Below, piece after piece: positions 27,538-36,663 of a stretch of DNA of 64,000 bases; the stretch's first letter is position 1; every line of letters begins with the position of its first letter. The translations under genes were made by a program, and so were the position numbers. This stretch comes from an uncultured Bacteroidia bacterium (GTDB taxonomy: Bacteria; Bacteroidota; Bacteroidia; Bacteroidales; F082), in assembly GCA_902791165.1 (NCBI GenBank), contig CADAVB010000005.1:1-64000 (forward strand), given 5' to 3'. The notes beneath the pieces were generated by a model. It ran no database searches. It was not told the DNA's origin and was given only the letters and a program-made list of their open reading frames with translations.

Positions 27538-28575
27538 TCATTTCTGGCTTTTCAACTCGGCCAGTTCCTTTTCGAGCACGTCCAATTTTCGGGCCATCTC
27601 GTCGATGTGGCGGAAACGCGCGTTGGAAACCAAATATTGGCGCAGCGGTTGCGATGGACTGCCCATGTAGTCGTCGGCTTTCCTGATATTGCCCAGAATG
27701 CCCGATTGCGCCCCGATTCTTGCTCCGTCGGCCACTTTGATGTGCCCGACAAAGCCACACTGACCCGCAATCACACAATTCTTTCCGATGTGCGTCGAGC
27801 CGCTCACGCCCGTTTGCGCGGCCATAGCGGTGTTTTCGCCCACTTCGGTGTTGTGCGCCAACATAATGAGGTTGTCAAGCTTCACGCCCTGATGGATGCG
27901 CGTCGAACCCATCGTGGCACGGTCGATGGTCGTGTTGGCCCCGATTTCCACATTATCCTCGACGACCACATTGCCCACCTGCGGAATCTTCTCGTAATGG
28001 CCGTCGGGCTGCGGCGCGAAACCGAAACCATCCGCGCCAAGCACGGCACCAGCATGAAGGATGCAATTCTTGCCAATAACCGTATTCCTATATAATTTCA
28101 CGCCTGGATAAAGCACCGTATTGTCGCCGATGATGCAGCCGTCGCCGACATACACCTGCGGATAGAGTTTCACATTGTTGCCGATTTTGGCGTTCTCACC
28201 AACGAAGGCAAACTCGCCAAGATACAGATTCTCACCGTATTGCGCCGTTTTGGAAACAAAAGCCAAAGACGAAACGCCTTGCTTGTTCTGCGTCATTTGG
28301 TCGTAGAAAGCCAACAGTTTGCCGAACGAGTCGTAAGCGTTTCTCACCCGAATCAAAGTGGCTTGAATGGGTGCCGTCGCCTCAAAGTCGTCGTTCACGA
28401 TGACGATGCTCGACTTCGTTTCGTAGATATAGTGCGTGTATTTCGGGTTCGCTAAAAAACTGATCATGCCAAGTGCGCCTTCCTCAATTTTGGCCACATT
28501 CCAGACCTCGGCGTTGGGATTGCCTTCCACCTTGCCTTCAAGGATTCCAGCGATTTGGGTAGCAGTGAATTTCAT
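27538..28575 (-). CDS. lpxD: UDP-3-O-acylglucosamine N-acyltransferase LpxD
   Basis: A 345-residue beta-helix acyltransferase, third step of lipid A synthesis. An N-terminal substrate domain ([20 protein letters not shown], then [20 protein letters not shown]) precedes the hexapeptide-repeat helix and the catalytic segment [28 protein letters not shown]. The C-terminus is a short coiled coil ([15 protein letters not shown]). It is first in the lpxD-lpxC-lpxA unit, about 100 bp before lpxC. Confidence 0.96.
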   Translation of the reverse strand: MKFTATQIAGILEGKVEGNPNAEVWNVAKIEEGALGMISFLANPKYTHYIYETKSSIVIVNDDFEATAPIQATLIRVRNAYDSFGKLLAFYDQMTQNKQGVSSLAFVSKTAQYGENLYLGEFAFVGENAKIGNNVKLYPQVYVGDGCIIGDNTVLYPGVKLYRNTVIGKNCILHAGAVLGADGFGFAPQPDGHYEKIPQVGNVVVEDNVEIGANTTIDRATMGSTRIHQGVKLDNLIMLAHNTEVGENTAMAAQTGVSGSTHIGKNCVIAGQCGFVGHIKVADGARIGAQSGILGNIRKADDYMGSPSQPLRQYLVSNARFRHIDEMARKLDVLEKELAELKSQK

Positions 28576-28652
28576 GTGTTCAAGTGTTTTCAGAATAACG
28601 ACTAAAAGTGTGTTTTAGTATTGACTGGGTATTACTATCATTGAGCCTTTAC

Positions 28653-28740
28653 CGTCATGGCGGAGGGACATCCGCCATCTCCTTAATGCGAAGACGAAAT
28701 CCTTTCGCTCTGGAGATTGCGGGTCAAGCCCGCAATGACG
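28653..28740. repeat. Palindromic intergenic repeat (CATTGCGGG family), copy 2
   Basis: Two hairpins face each other: CATGGCGGA/TCCGCCAT at the left and GCGGGTCAAGCCCGC flanked by ATGACG at the right. The right part is the inverse of the element at 19784-19812. It fills the space between lpxD and the next minus-strand gene. Confidence 0.7.
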
Positions 28741-28759
28741 ACAAAGGCACTATTGGACC

Positions 28760-29281
28760 TTACAGCAACCGTTCAAAATCGCGCTTCAAGACGGCCACAG
28801 CCTGCTCCACCATAGGGTTGGGCAAGGCCACGAGGCTCTGCGCCAAGATGGCCACATCCTCTTCGTCCTTCAGTTGCTCAAAAGTCGTATTGATTTGATT
28901 GACAAGCTCTTCCTTCGCGTTCACCACGGCGTTCCAAGTGGAATTGGAGACATAGAGTTGCTGGGCAAGGTTATGCTCAAACTCCTCGCGCACGTTCTGC
29001 AACAATTGGAGATGGAACGCGCCTTTCTCCATGCCGGGCGTATAGACGCGCTTCACCAACTGGGGCAGCTGCACCCTTTCGAGATAGAGCAAAAAACGCT
29101 CGTAAGCCTGCACCTTCAGCGGCATTATAATCTTCAAGGCTTGCACCTTCAGTTCCATTTTGCTTCCATTGCGGAGTTCGGCATCATTCATCTTTGAAAG
29201 ACGAAGCAGAATCATTAGTGCCGCGACCATAAGCAGAAGGCCCGCGGACATTAGGGCTATGATGACAATCCAGGTGTTCAT
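28760..29281 (-). CDS. Conserved-looking single-span membrane protein (DUF7935-like)
   Basis: A 173-residue protein with one N-terminal membrane helix (about residues 4-26, IVIIALMSAGLLLMVAALMILL) and a long, mostly helical soluble part containing LPLKVQAYERFLLYLERV-like sequence and a C-terminal EQAVAVLKRDFERLL. The pattern matches a small family common in Bacteroidota without a known function. The start at 29281 is fixed by a full promoter match directly upstream. Confidence 0.7.
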   Translation of the reverse strand: MNTWIVIIALMSAGLLLMVAALMILLRLSKMNDAELRNGSKMELKVQALKIIMPLKVQAYERFLLYLERVQLPQLVKRVYTPGMEKGAFHLQLLQNVREEFEHNLAQQLYVSNSTWNAVVNAKEELVNQINTTFEQLKDEEDVAILAQSLVALPNPMVEQAVAVLKRDFERLL

Positions 29282-29300
29282 TTTGTTCTGATTTTGGGCG

Positions 29301-29331
29301 CAAAGGTACGTATTTTCCGCCAATCTTCAAA
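29301..29331 (-). promoter_or_regulatory. Promoter of the single-span membrane protein gene
   Basis: Minus-strand -7 box TACCTTTG (29308-29301), 19-bp spacer, -33 box TTTG (29331-29328). Transcription should start near 29297, 16 bases before the ATG. Confidence 0.8.
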
Positions 29332-29422
29332 TTTTCCTCGTTTTCTGCCCACCTTATTAAAAAAAGGCCTACTTTTGCCATTCCAATTCAAACATCAACA
29401 ATTAAACGATTAAACATACATC

Positions 29423-30631
29423 ATGAGTGAAATCATCCTTTCCAACAGGGTTCTGAACTTGGCTGAGTCGGCAACGCTGGCCATGACCAACAAGAGCCGC
29501 GAACTGAAAGCCCAAGGCATCGACGTCATCAGCCTGAGCATCGGCGAACCCGACTTCAACACGCCCGAAGCGGCCAAGCAAGCCGGCATCGACGCCATCA
29601 ACGCTAACGACACGCACTATCCGCCCGTGCCCGGTACGCCCGCACTGCGCAAGGCCATCGCCAACAAGCTGAAACGCGACAACGGCCTCGACTACAAGGA
29701 CACCGACATCCTCGTGTCGAACGGCGCAAAACAAGCCATCAACGATGTGCTTCTCTCCATCCTCAACGATGGCGACGAGGTCATCATCCCCGCCCCGTTC
29801 TGGGTTTCCTACCCCGACATGGTGAAACTGAGCGGCGGTGTGCCCGTCATCGTCAAGAGCGATTTCGAGCACGACTTCAAGATTACCGCCGAGCAACTCG
29901 AAAAGGCCATCACGCCCAAGACCAAGGCCATGATGATCAACACGCCTTGCAACCCCAGCGGCAGCGTCTTCTCCAAGGCCGAGCTGACCGCCATCGCCGA
30001 GGTGCTGAAGAAATATCCGAACATCATCGTCATCTCCGACGAGATCTATGAGTTCATCCAATACGAGCACAAGCACGAGAGCATGGGCCAGTTCGAGTTC
30101 CTGAAGGACCGCCTCGTCATCGTGAACGGCGTGGCCAAAGGCTATGCCATGACGGGCTGGCGCATCGGCTACATCGCCGCACCGCAAGCCATCATCAAGG
30201 CCACCAACAAGATCCAGGGCCAAATCACCTCCGGCATCTGCACCATCGCGCAAGCCGCCGCTTGCAAGGCCATGGAACTCAGCCCCGAAAACTCAACGGA
30301 AATCCAAGAGATGCTGAAGGCCTTCCGTCACCGCCGCGACACCTTCGTGAAGCTGCTGAACGAGATTCCGGGCGTGAAGTGCAACACTCCCGCTGGCGCG
30401 TTCTACGTCTTCCCCGAAATGAAGTCGTTCTACGGCAAGACCGACGGCGAAACCACCATCAAGGGTAGCGACGACCTCTGCATGTGGTTGCTTTACAACG
30501 CCCATGTGGCTTGCGTGGCCGGCAACGCTTTCGGCAACGACGACTGCATCCGCCTGTCGTACGCCACAAGCGAGGACAAACTCATCGAGGCCGTGAAACG
30601 CATCAAGGCGGCTTTAACCAAACTACACTAA
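29423..30631 (+). CDS. Class I/II pyridoxal-phosphate aminotransferase, AspC-like
   Basis: A 402-residue fold-type I aminotransferase, probably acting on aspartate or another amino acid. Landmarks are SLSIGEPDFNTPEAAKQAGI, the cofactor-binding SNGAKQAIND, INTPCNPSGSVFSKAEL, VISDEIYEFIQYE, and the PLP lysine in NGVAKGYAMTGWRIGYIAAP, with the substrate-binding Arg near IRLSYATSE. A -7 box TACTTTTG lies at 29370-29377. The gene is monocistronic and followed by a long inverted repeat. Confidence 0.93.
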   Translation: MSEIILSNRVLNLAESATLAMTNKSRELKAQGIDVISLSIGEPDFNTPEAAKQAGIDAINANDTHYPPVPGTPALRKAIANKLKRDNGLDYKDTDILVSNGAKQAINDVLLSILNDGDEVIIPAPFWVSYPDMVKLSGGVPVIVKSDFEHDFKITAEQLEKAITPKTKAMMINTPCNPSGSVFSKAELTAIAEVLKKYPNIIVISDEIYEFIQYEHKHESMGQFEFLKDRLVIVNGVAKGYAMTGWRIGYIAAPQAIIKATNKIQGQITSGICTIAQAAACKAMELSPENSTEIQEMLKAFRHRRDTFVKLLNEIPGVKCNTPAGAFYVFPEMKSFYGKTDGETTIKGSDDLCMWLLYNAHVACVAGNAFGNDDCIRLSYATSEDKLIEAVKRIKAALTKLH

Positions 30632-30637
30632 TTTAAA

Positions 30638-30732
30638 AATGCGGAATTGTGAATGCGGAATACGGAATAAGGGCAAAGCCCAGCGTCGCATCGCGATATT
30701 CCTAATTCCGCATTCTGCATTCCGAATTAAAA
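30638..30732. repeat. Long imperfect inverted repeat of GCGGAAT motifs
   Basis: The left arm has GAATGCGGAATACGGAATAA and the right arm reads back as the same GAATGCGGAATTAGGAATA pattern; about 30 bp per arm with mismatches. It could fold into a long hairpin between the aminotransferase and DUF4254 genes. Confidence 0.75.
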
Positions 30733-30742
30733 ACTCACCTCC

Positions 30743-31354
30743 ATGATCATCCTCTCCACCGCCCCAATCCTCCCCATTTTCAACCAAGCCATCGCCGACT
30801 ACCACAAGTTTGACGACGTGGACCATCCCTGCCAAAACCCTTACGACGAAAAGACCATCGAGTGGTACCTTTATAATAAGGTGTGGATCGACACGGTGCA
30901 GTGGCATTTGGAAGACCTCATCCGCGCCCCCAAGATCGACCCTGTGGAAGCTTTGGCCTTGAAACGCCGCATTGACAAGTCGAACCAAGACAGGACTGAC
31001 CTCGTGGAGATGATTGACGGCTACTATTTACTTCTATTCCAGCGCGTTGAACCCAAAGAAAACGCCACACTCAACACGGAGAGTCCCGCTTGGGCCATCG
31101 ACCGCCTTTCGATTCTGCAACTGAAGATTTACCACATGAAAGCCGAGGTGGAACGCGCCGATGTCAGCGAGGAGCACAAGGCCAAATGCCAAGCCAAACT
31201 TGACGTTTTGCAGGAGCAAAACACCGACCTTTGCACCGCCATCGACCAACTGATGGAGTGCTACAAAACGGGCGAAAAGGTGATGAAGGTCTATAAGCAA
31301 ATGAAGATGTACAACGACCCCGCACTGAACCCTGTGCTTTACGGGCAAAAATGA
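30743..31354 (+). CDS. DUF4254 protein
   Basis: A 203-residue soluble, mostly helical protein matching the DUF4254 family, which in Bacteroidota is regularly found next to a GT9 glycosyltransferase. Its start (IILSTAPILPIFNQAIADYH) and the segment YNKVWIDTVQWHLEDLIR are characteristic. It overlaps the GT9 gene by 4 bp (ATGA), indicating coupled translation. Biochemical role not known; a helper of the glycosyltransferase is likely from constant pairing. Confidence 0.85.
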   Translation: MIILSTAPILPIFNQAIADYHKFDDVDHPCQNPYDEKTIEWYLYNKVWIDTVQWHLEDLIRAPKIDPVEALALKRRIDKSNQDRTDLVEMIDGYYLLLFQRVEPKENATLNTESPAWAIDRLSILQLKIYHMKAEVERADVSEEHKAKCQAKLDVLQEQNTDLCTAIDQLMECYKTGEKVMKVYKQMKMYNDPALNPVLYGQK

Positions 31355-32355
31355 AAAAACTCCTCGTCATACGCTTTTCTGCCTTGGGCGACGTGGCCAT
31401 GACTGTGCCCGTCGTCCACGACTTGGCCGTGCAATACCCTGATTTGGAGATTACTATGCTCAGTCGGGAGATGGCAAGGCCGTTGTTTGAACGCTTGCCC
31501 GAGAATGTGCGTTTTTTCGGTGCCGACCTAAAAAAACGGCACAGCAGCTTGTATGGCTTAAACCATCTGATGACAGACATCCACTTCGCGGATTTTGACT
31601 ATGTGGCTGATTTCCATGATGTTTTGCGCAGTCAATATCTGAGGCTGAATTGCCATTTTTCTGGTATTCCGGTTGCCAAAATCGACAAGGGGCGCAAAGG
31701 CAAGAAGGCCTTGACGAGGCAGAAAAACAAGGTTTTTGTCCAGCAGGCCACTTCGTTTGAGCGTTATGCCAAGGTGTTGGAGCAGTTGGGATTCCCGATA
31801 AAACCGCAATTCACTAAGCTCGATTATTCATCTTTTTGCGGGACGCAAAAAGCGACAAATGAGACATGGATCGGCGTTGCGCCATTTGCAAAACACGAGG
31901 CCAAAGTCTATCCTTTGGAGAAGATGGAGCAAGTCATCAAGGTCTTGAGCGAGAGGGAGAACACGACCATTTTCCTTTTCGGCGGCGGCGAAGGGGAAAA
32001 ACGACAGATTGCGGAACTTTGCTCTAAATATTCAAACGTGCAAACTGCTCAATGTCAGGAAGGTTTGAAAGGCGAACTTGCCCTTATGGGCCAATTGGAC
32101 GTGATGCTCAGCATGGACTCGGCCAATATGCACTTGGCTTCCTTGGTCGGGACGCGGGTCGTTTCCGTTTGGGGCGGCACACATCCTTATGCCGGATTCT
32201 TGGGTTGGAACCAAAACCCAAGCGATTGTGCCCAGTTGGATTTGCCTTGCCGACCTTGCTCGGTTTATGGCAACAAGGCTTGTTTGCGCGGCGATTATGC
32301 TTGTTTGAAGGGTATCACGCCCGAACAAATCATCGAAAAACTTGGCTTGCAATGA
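31351..32355 (+). CDS. Glycosyltransferase family 9 (heptosyltransferase-like)
   Basis: A 334-residue GT-B enzyme. It opens with KKLLVIRFSALGDVAMTVPVVHDLA, the classical GT9 motif with the catalytic Asp, and ends with the donor-site run MDSANMHLASLVGTRVVSVWGGTHPYAGFLGW. Two cysteine-rich bits near the end (CRPCSVYGNKAC) are also typical. GT9 enzymes add heptose or related sugars to the lipopolysaccharide core. It overlaps both its neighbours by 4 bp (ATGA), making a compact unit DUF4254-GT9-ubiE. Confidence 0.92.
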   Translation: MKKLLVIRFSALGDVAMTVPVVHDLAVQYPDLEITMLSREMARPLFERLPENVRFFGADLKKRHSSLYGLNHLMTDIHFADFDYVADFHDVLRSQYLRLNCHFSGIPVAKIDKGRKGKKALTRQKNKVFVQQATSFERYAKVLEQLGFPIKPQFTKLDYSSFCGTQKATNETWIGVAPFAKHEAKVYPLEKMEQVIKVLSERENTTIFLFGGGEGEKRQIAELCSKYSNVQTAQCQEGLKGELALMGQLDVMLSMDSANMHLASLVGTRVVSVWGGTHPYAGFLGWNQNPSDCAQLDLPCRPCSVYGNKACLRGDYACLKGITPEQIIEKLGLQ

Positions 32356-33047
32356 CTTCCTCCCCCATCGCGGCCATGTTCGACCGCATCTCGCCCAAAT
32401 ACGATGCTCTCAACCATTTGCTTTCCCTTAATATAGATAAGGTGTGGCGACTCAAAACAGCCAAAGTCGTGGCGAAAAACCATCCCAAAGCCATCCTCGA
32501 CCTTGCCACGGGCACAGCAGACTTGGCCATCGCCTTGGCAAAACGCAACCCGCAAGCCAAAATCATCGGAATGGACATTTCGGAGAAAATGTTGGACATC
32601 GGGAAAGGAAAAGTGAAACGCCAAAATCTTGAAAACCAGATCGAACTGAACTTTGGCGATGCGGCTTCGCTGCCTTTTGAGGATGATAGTTTCGATGCCG
32701 TCACGGTGGCTTTCGGCGTAAGGAACTTTGAGGATTTGAGCAAAGGGCTTTCCGAAATCAGCCGCGTCCTGAAGCCTAACGGACAGACCGTCATTTTGGA
32801 GTTTTCGCTGCCGGAAAGGTTTCCCGTCAAGCAACTTTACAATCTGTATTTCAAGTACATACTACCAAAAATCGGGGGAATCGTTTCCAAAGACAAAAAC
32901 GCCTACGCATATCTTCCTGCCTCGGTGGAAAAGTTTCCGAAGCCTGAAAGTTTCCGCAACTTATTGGCTTCCAACGGCCTGAAAAACGGCAAAGCAAAGC
33001 AGTTGTCGTGGGGCATCGCCACATTATATGTCGCCTCAAAAGCGTGA
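32352..33047 (+). CDS. ubiE: Demethylmenaquinone methyltransferase
   Basis: A 231-residue SAM-dependent methyltransferase for the last step of menaquinone synthesis. Motifs: MFDRISPKYDALNHLLSLNIDKVWR at the start, DLATGTADLAIALAKRNP (motif I), and GFGVRNFEDL-like FGVRNFEDLSKGLSEISRVLKPNG. The ATG at 32352 overlaps the GT9 stop by 4 bp. The following gene is porT, a neighbour pairing repeatedly seen in Bacteroidota. Confidence 0.95.
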   Translation: MTSSPIAAMFDRISPKYDALNHLLSLNIDKVWRLKTAKVVAKNHPKAILDLATGTADLAIALAKRNPQAKIIGMDISEKMLDIGKGKVKRQNLENQIELNFGDAASLPFEDDSFDAVTVAFGVRNFEDLSKGLSEISRVLKPNGQTVILEFSLPERFPVKQLYNLYFKYILPKIGGIVSKDKNAYAYLPASVEKFPKPESFRNLLASNGLKNGKAKQLSWGIATLYVASKA

Positions 33048-33137
33048 GGTAAGCCAATTTTTCCTAATTTTGCCGCCAGTTTTCCGCAATAAACGGGAAC
33101 GCCATGCGTTATCACAAATAATCAACACTGTAAAACC

Positions 33138-33938
33138 TTGAAAAAAGCATTGAAAATAACGGCCATCGCACTGATGCTCAGCGCCTTCGTCATTCCCATG
33201 CAAGCCCAACGACGCGCCGTGCGCTATTTGGCCAACTACGAGAACGAGCCGTACCATTTCGGCTTCCTGCTCGCATTCAACCAGATGAGTTACTCCATCA
33301 AGACCGTTGAAAACTATCAGAATCTGCCTCAACCTGCCGATTCGTGGCCCAACGGCAACTACAGCATCACCAACACCCAAAACCTCTACGTTTACAATGT
33401 AGAAACACGACCGACCCCTGGTTTCACCGTAGGCATCATTGGCAGCAAACGATTGGGCCGCTATTTCGACCTCCGTTTCATCCCTTCATTGAGTTTCAGC
33501 GAAAGGCGGCTCAATTATAACTTCGCTGTTGTCGATTACAACGGCAACATCAGCATGAAGAGCATCTCCAAATCTATCGGAACCACTTTCGTCGAATTTC
33601 CGCTCAACATCAAATATCGCTCGAAACGCTATAACAACATCGGTGCCTACGTTTTTGGTGGCATCAACCCCAAACTCGACCTTGCCTCCCAAAAAGACAA
33701 CAAAGAAACTGGCGCCGACGGACAAGAGTTTATCAACAACCTAGTCACCAAACGTTTCGACTGCGCCGGCGAGGTTGGCGTCGGATTCGATATCTACAAC
33801 CAATGGTTCAAAATGGGCATTGAGATCAAAATGAGTTACGGTTTTTTGGACATCGTGAAGAACGAAGCCTTCATTTATACCGCTCCCATCGACCAATTGC
33901 ACAACAGATTGTTCCAAGTTTCGATGTTGTTTGAATAA
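33138..33938 (+). CDS. porT: T9SS/outer-membrane biogenesis protein PorT
   Basis: A 266-residue exported beta-strand-rich protein with a signal peptide (KKALKITAIALMLSAFVIPMQAQ). The segments FHFGFLLAFNQMSY-like and FDLRFIPSLSFSERRLNYNF, then YVFGGINPKLDL and a C-terminal hydrophobic strand ending in Phe-Glu, fit PorT, which is required for type IX secretion. No in-frame ATG stands at the proper place: the start appears to be TTG at 33138, and the next Met would cut the signal peptide. A -7 box TAATTTTG lies at 33065-33072. Confidence 0.87.
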   Translation: MKKALKITAIALMLSAFVIPMQAQRRAVRYLANYENEPYHFGFLLAFNQMSYSIKTVENYQNLPQPADSWPNGNYSITNTQNLYVYNVETRPTPGFTVGIIGSKRLGRYFDLRFIPSLSFSERRLNYNFAVVDYNGNISMKSISKSIGTTFVEFPLNIKYRSKRYNNIGAYVFGGINPKLDLASQKDNKETGADGQEFINNLVTKRFDCAGEVGVGFDIYNQWFKMGIEIKMSYGFLDIVKNEAFIYTAPIDQLHNRLFQVSMLFE

Positions 33939-34007
33939 AAAACACAAAATTATTCGGCTAAAAATCAGTAATTTAAACAATTTTTCTGTTTTTTTTCATC
34001 AAAAATG

Positions 34008-34037
34008 TTGCAGGTATTGATATTTTGAGTAATTTTG
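34008..34037 (+). promoter_or_regulatory. Promoter of tRNA-Glu
   Basis: -33 box GTTG ending at 34010, 19-bp spacer, and -7 box TAATTTTG at 34030-34037, placing the transcript start about 20 bp before the tRNA. Confidence 0.7.
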
Positions 34038-34062
34038 CACCGTCAAAATGACACAGGAAAAC

Positions 34063-34136
34063 GGTCCCTTCGTCTAGCCTGGTCAGGACGCCAGGTTTTC
34101 ATCCTGGTAACTCGGGTTCAAATCCCGGAGGGACTA
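34063..34136 (+). tRNA. tRNA-Glu (anticodon TTC)
   Basis: A 74-base cloverleaf: acceptor GGTCCCT pairs with AGGGACT (one G-T at the first pair), anticodon stem CCAGG/CCTGG around TTTTCAT with TTC at the anticodon, T loop TTCAAAT, discriminator A. The 3' CCA is not encoded. It is a single tRNA with its own promoter and terminator. Confidence 0.97.
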
Positions 34137-34143
34137 CAAAACT

Positions 34144-34168
34144 AACTCGCTGAAAGGCGAGTTTTTTA
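34144..34168 (+). terminator. Terminator of tRNA-Glu
   Basis: AACTCGC and GCGAGTT pair around a six-base loop, followed by TTTTT. The next gene starts 14 bp later. Confidence 0.85.
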
Positions 34169-34181
34169 TTTGTGCAAACCT

Positions 34182-35144
34182 ATGAAACTACAAGTCGTCG
34201 TCAGCAACCAATACAATCCCTTCCTCAACCGCGCCGTTGAGCAGTATCTCACCGACAACCAAGAGGAAAACACCGTGACCCTATACCTCTGGAAAAACCA
34301 GCAAACCGTTGTCATCGGCTACAACCAAAACCCTTATTCGGAGTGCAATGTCAAATTGCTTCTTGACGAAGGCGGCCACCTCATGCGGCGCGGCACGGGC
34401 GGCGGTGCGGTCTATCACGACTTGGGAAACATCAACTTCTCTTTTGTCGCCGACAAAAGGCTGTATGACGTAAAAAAGCAACTATCCGTGATTCAGGACG
34501 CGCTCCTCTCCTACGGCCTGACGACCGAGATTTCTGGCCGCAACGACCTCACCTGTGAGGGGCGCAAGTTCAGCGGCAACGCCTTCGCCAAAGGCAAACA
34601 AAACGACCTGCACCACGGCACCATCCTCATCAAGACCGACGGCGCGATGATGCAACGCTACCTCATCGTCGATAAGGCCAAGCTGATGAAAAACGGCGTG
34701 AAGAGCGTGGCGAGTCGCGTCATCAACCTCAGCGAGCTAGTCCCCGACCTGACCTCCGAAAACATCAAACAGCCTTTGATTGCCTCTTTCGAGAAGATTT
34801 ACGGCGGCAAAGCCGAGGTTTTGGATTTCAACACCTTAATTAATATAAATGAAGTGCAAGCCATTACGGCTGAAATCTCTTCGCACGAGTTCCTTTTCGG
34901 CCGTTGGGAGCAGTTCAAGACCACGAAAAAAGCCCGTTTTCCATGGGGCGGCGTAGAAATCGCACTTGAAATTGACGAGGCCAACGCCATCATCAAAGAC
35001 ACTCAAATCGCTTCGGATTGCCTTGAGCCTGAAAGCATTGCCCTTGCGGAAAAGTTGCTTCGCGGAAGCAGCACCAAAGCCGCACCCGAATATGATGCCA
35101 ACAATGAAATCATCCGTGACATTATCCATTTGGTTTACGGCTGA
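34182..35144 (+). CDS. lplA: Lipoate-protein ligase
   Basis: A 320-residue ligase that activates free lipoate and attaches it to E2 or glycine-cleavage H proteins. The family motifs are present: FLNRAVEQYL, QTVVIGYNQNPYSECNV, the catalytic block RRGTGGGAVYHDLGNINFSF, the adenylate-site GRNDLTCEGRKFSGNAF, and HHGTIL. The C-terminal accessory domain is complete. I use the ATG at 34182 rather than the GTG four codons before it. Confidence 0.93.
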   Translation: MKLQVVVSNQYNPFLNRAVEQYLTDNQEENTVTLYLWKNQQTVVIGYNQNPYSECNVKLLLDEGGHLMRRGTGGGAVYHDLGNINFSFVADKRLYDVKKQLSVIQDALLSYGLTTEISGRNDLTCEGRKFSGNAFAKGKQNDLHHGTILIKTDGAMMQRYLIVDKAKLMKNGVKSVASRVINLSELVPDLTSENIKQPLIASFEKIYGGKAEVLDFNTLININEVQAITAEISSHEFLFGRWEQFKTTKKARFPWGGVEIALEIDEANAIIKDTQIASDCLEPESIALAEKLLRGSSTKAAPEYDANNEIIRDIIHLVYG

Positions 35145-35170
35145 ATAAAAATGCGTACTTTTGCAGCCCA

Positions 35171-35216
35171 GCCCCGTAGGGGCGAAGGACATTAAGCAGG
35201 CGGCTTAAGCTCCTGC
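35171..35216 (+). repeat. Double-hairpin intergenic repeat, copy 2
   Basis: GCCCCGTAGGGGC (35171-35183) and GCAGG...CCTGC (35196-35216). It stands in the miaB leader between a -7 box TACTTTTG (35156-35163) and a further GGCTG/CAGCC hairpin at about 35227-35245 that is followed by CCTACA. Confidence 0.75.
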
Positions 35217-35280
35217 ATATAAAAGCAAGGCTGCCACACTGTGACAGCCCTACAATTATCAACTGATAACTGACAACTGA

Positions 35281-36663
35281 ATGAAATACTACCTCCTCCC
35301 TTTAGGCTGCCAGATGAACCTCAGCGACACGGAGCGCGTGCGCACGGTGCTCAACGGCATGGGCTTCGTGCAAACCGAAAACGAAAACGAGGCCTCCATC
35401 CTCGGCATCATTGCATGCTCGGTGCGCCAAAAAGGCATCGACAAGGTGTATGGCCGCATCGAGAAATGGAACGCCATGAAGCACCGCCAAAGCGTCATCA
35501 CCTTCGTGTCGGGCTGTGTGCTGCCTGCCGACCGCGAGCGTTTCCTCAAGCTCTTCGACTTGGTCTTCCCGATGAACGACCTGCCCAAACTGCCCGACAT
35601 GATCAGGCAATACGGCATCGTCACGCCAGCCTCGTTAAGGTTCGGAGAGGAGATTGAATTTCAGCCTGTTGCCAAGCCCATTGCGCCGCTGTTCCACAAA
35701 AACGACAAAATCAACCCCTCGGCCAACATGGACAAGTTTTGGTCGATTGTGCCGACGCAGACCTCCAATTTCGAGGCCTTCATCCCGATTCAGAACGGCT
35801 GCAACAAGTTCTGCACCTATTGCGCCGTGCCCTACACCCGTGGCCGCGAGGTTTCGAGACCTTCGGAAGAGATTCTGGCCGAACTGAAGGCGTTGGTCGA
35901 AAAAGGCTACAAGAGCATCACGCTTTTGGGACAAAACGTCAATTCCTACGGCCTCGACAAGAAAGGCGAAGAGATTGATTTTGCGGAACTTTTGCGCCGC
36001 GTGGGTGAGTTCGGCAAGGCCAGCGGCAAGGAGTTTTGGGTGTATTACACCGCGCCGCATCCCCGCGACATGAAGGACGACGTGATTGAGGTGATGGCGC
36101 AATACGACTGCCTCGGCAAGCAAATCCACATCCCCATCCAAAGTGGCGACGAGAACATGCTGCAACGCATGAACCGCCACCACGACCTGGCCACCTACCG
36201 CCATATCATCCAGACCATCCGCGAGAAACTCCCCACCGCCACCATCTTCACCGACATCATCGTGGGCTTCACGCACGAGACCGAAGAGGAATTCGAGAAC
36301 ACGCGCAAGGCCATGGAGGAGTTCAAGTACAACATGGCGTTCATCGCGCAGTACAGCGTGCGCCCGGGCGCAGTGGCCTCGGAATGGGACGACGACGTGC
36401 CCAAGGAAGTGAAACGCCAGCGTTACCACCGCCTCACCGAGGAACTGATGAAACACAGCCTCGTGTATAACCAAGGCCTCATCGGGAAAACCGTGAAGAT
36501 GCTCGTGGAGAGCCATGACCGCAAAAACGGCTACCTCACCGGCCACACCGAAGGCAAAATCGTCATCCGTTTTGCCTCGAAAGACACGAGCCTCATCGGG
36601 CAGATTGTGAAGGTGAAAGTGACTTCGGCTTCGCCGTTGTCGATTGAGGGGGAATTGGTTTAA
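35281..36663 (+). CDS. miaB: tRNA-2-methylthio-N6-dimethylallyladenosine synthase
   Basis: A 460-residue radical-SAM methylthiotransferase that modifies A37 of tRNAs. The N-terminal UPF0004 domain starts LPLGCQMNLSDTERV with cluster cysteines at CQM, IACS and VSGCV. The radical-SAM triad is CNKFCTYCAVPYTRGRE. The C-terminal TRAM domain carries GYLTGHTEGKIVIRF. The order and spacing are standard. Its stop overlaps the stop of the convergent DUF1016 gene by four bases (TTAA). Confidence 0.93.
   Translation: MKYYLLPLGCQMNLSDTERVRTVLNGMGFVQTENENEASILGIIACSVRQKGIDKVYGRIEKWNAMKHRQSVITFVSGCVLPADRERFLKLFDLVFPMNDLPKLPDMIRQYGIVTPASLRFGEEIEFQPVAKPIAPLFHKNDKINPSANMDKFWSIVPTQTSNFEAFIPIQNGCNKFCTYCAVPYTRGREVSRPSEEILAELKALVEKGYKSITLLGQNVNSYGLDKKGEEIDFAELLRRVGEFGKASGKEFWVYYTAPHPRDMKDDVIEVMAQYDCLGKQIHIPIQSGDENMLQRMNRHHDLATYRHIIQTIREKLPTATIFTDIIVGFTHETEEEFENTRKAMEEFKYNMAFIAQYSVRPGAVASEWDDDVPKEVKRQRYHRLTEELMKHSLVYNQGLIGKTVKMLVESHDRKNGYLTGHTEGKIVIRFASKDTSLIGQIVKVKVTSASPLSIEGELV

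Noticed and set aside
32052..32351. An upstream extension of ubiE by 100 codons inside the GT9 gene
   Set aside because: The ATG at 32352 overlapping the GT9 stop begins directly at the conserved ubiE N-terminus.
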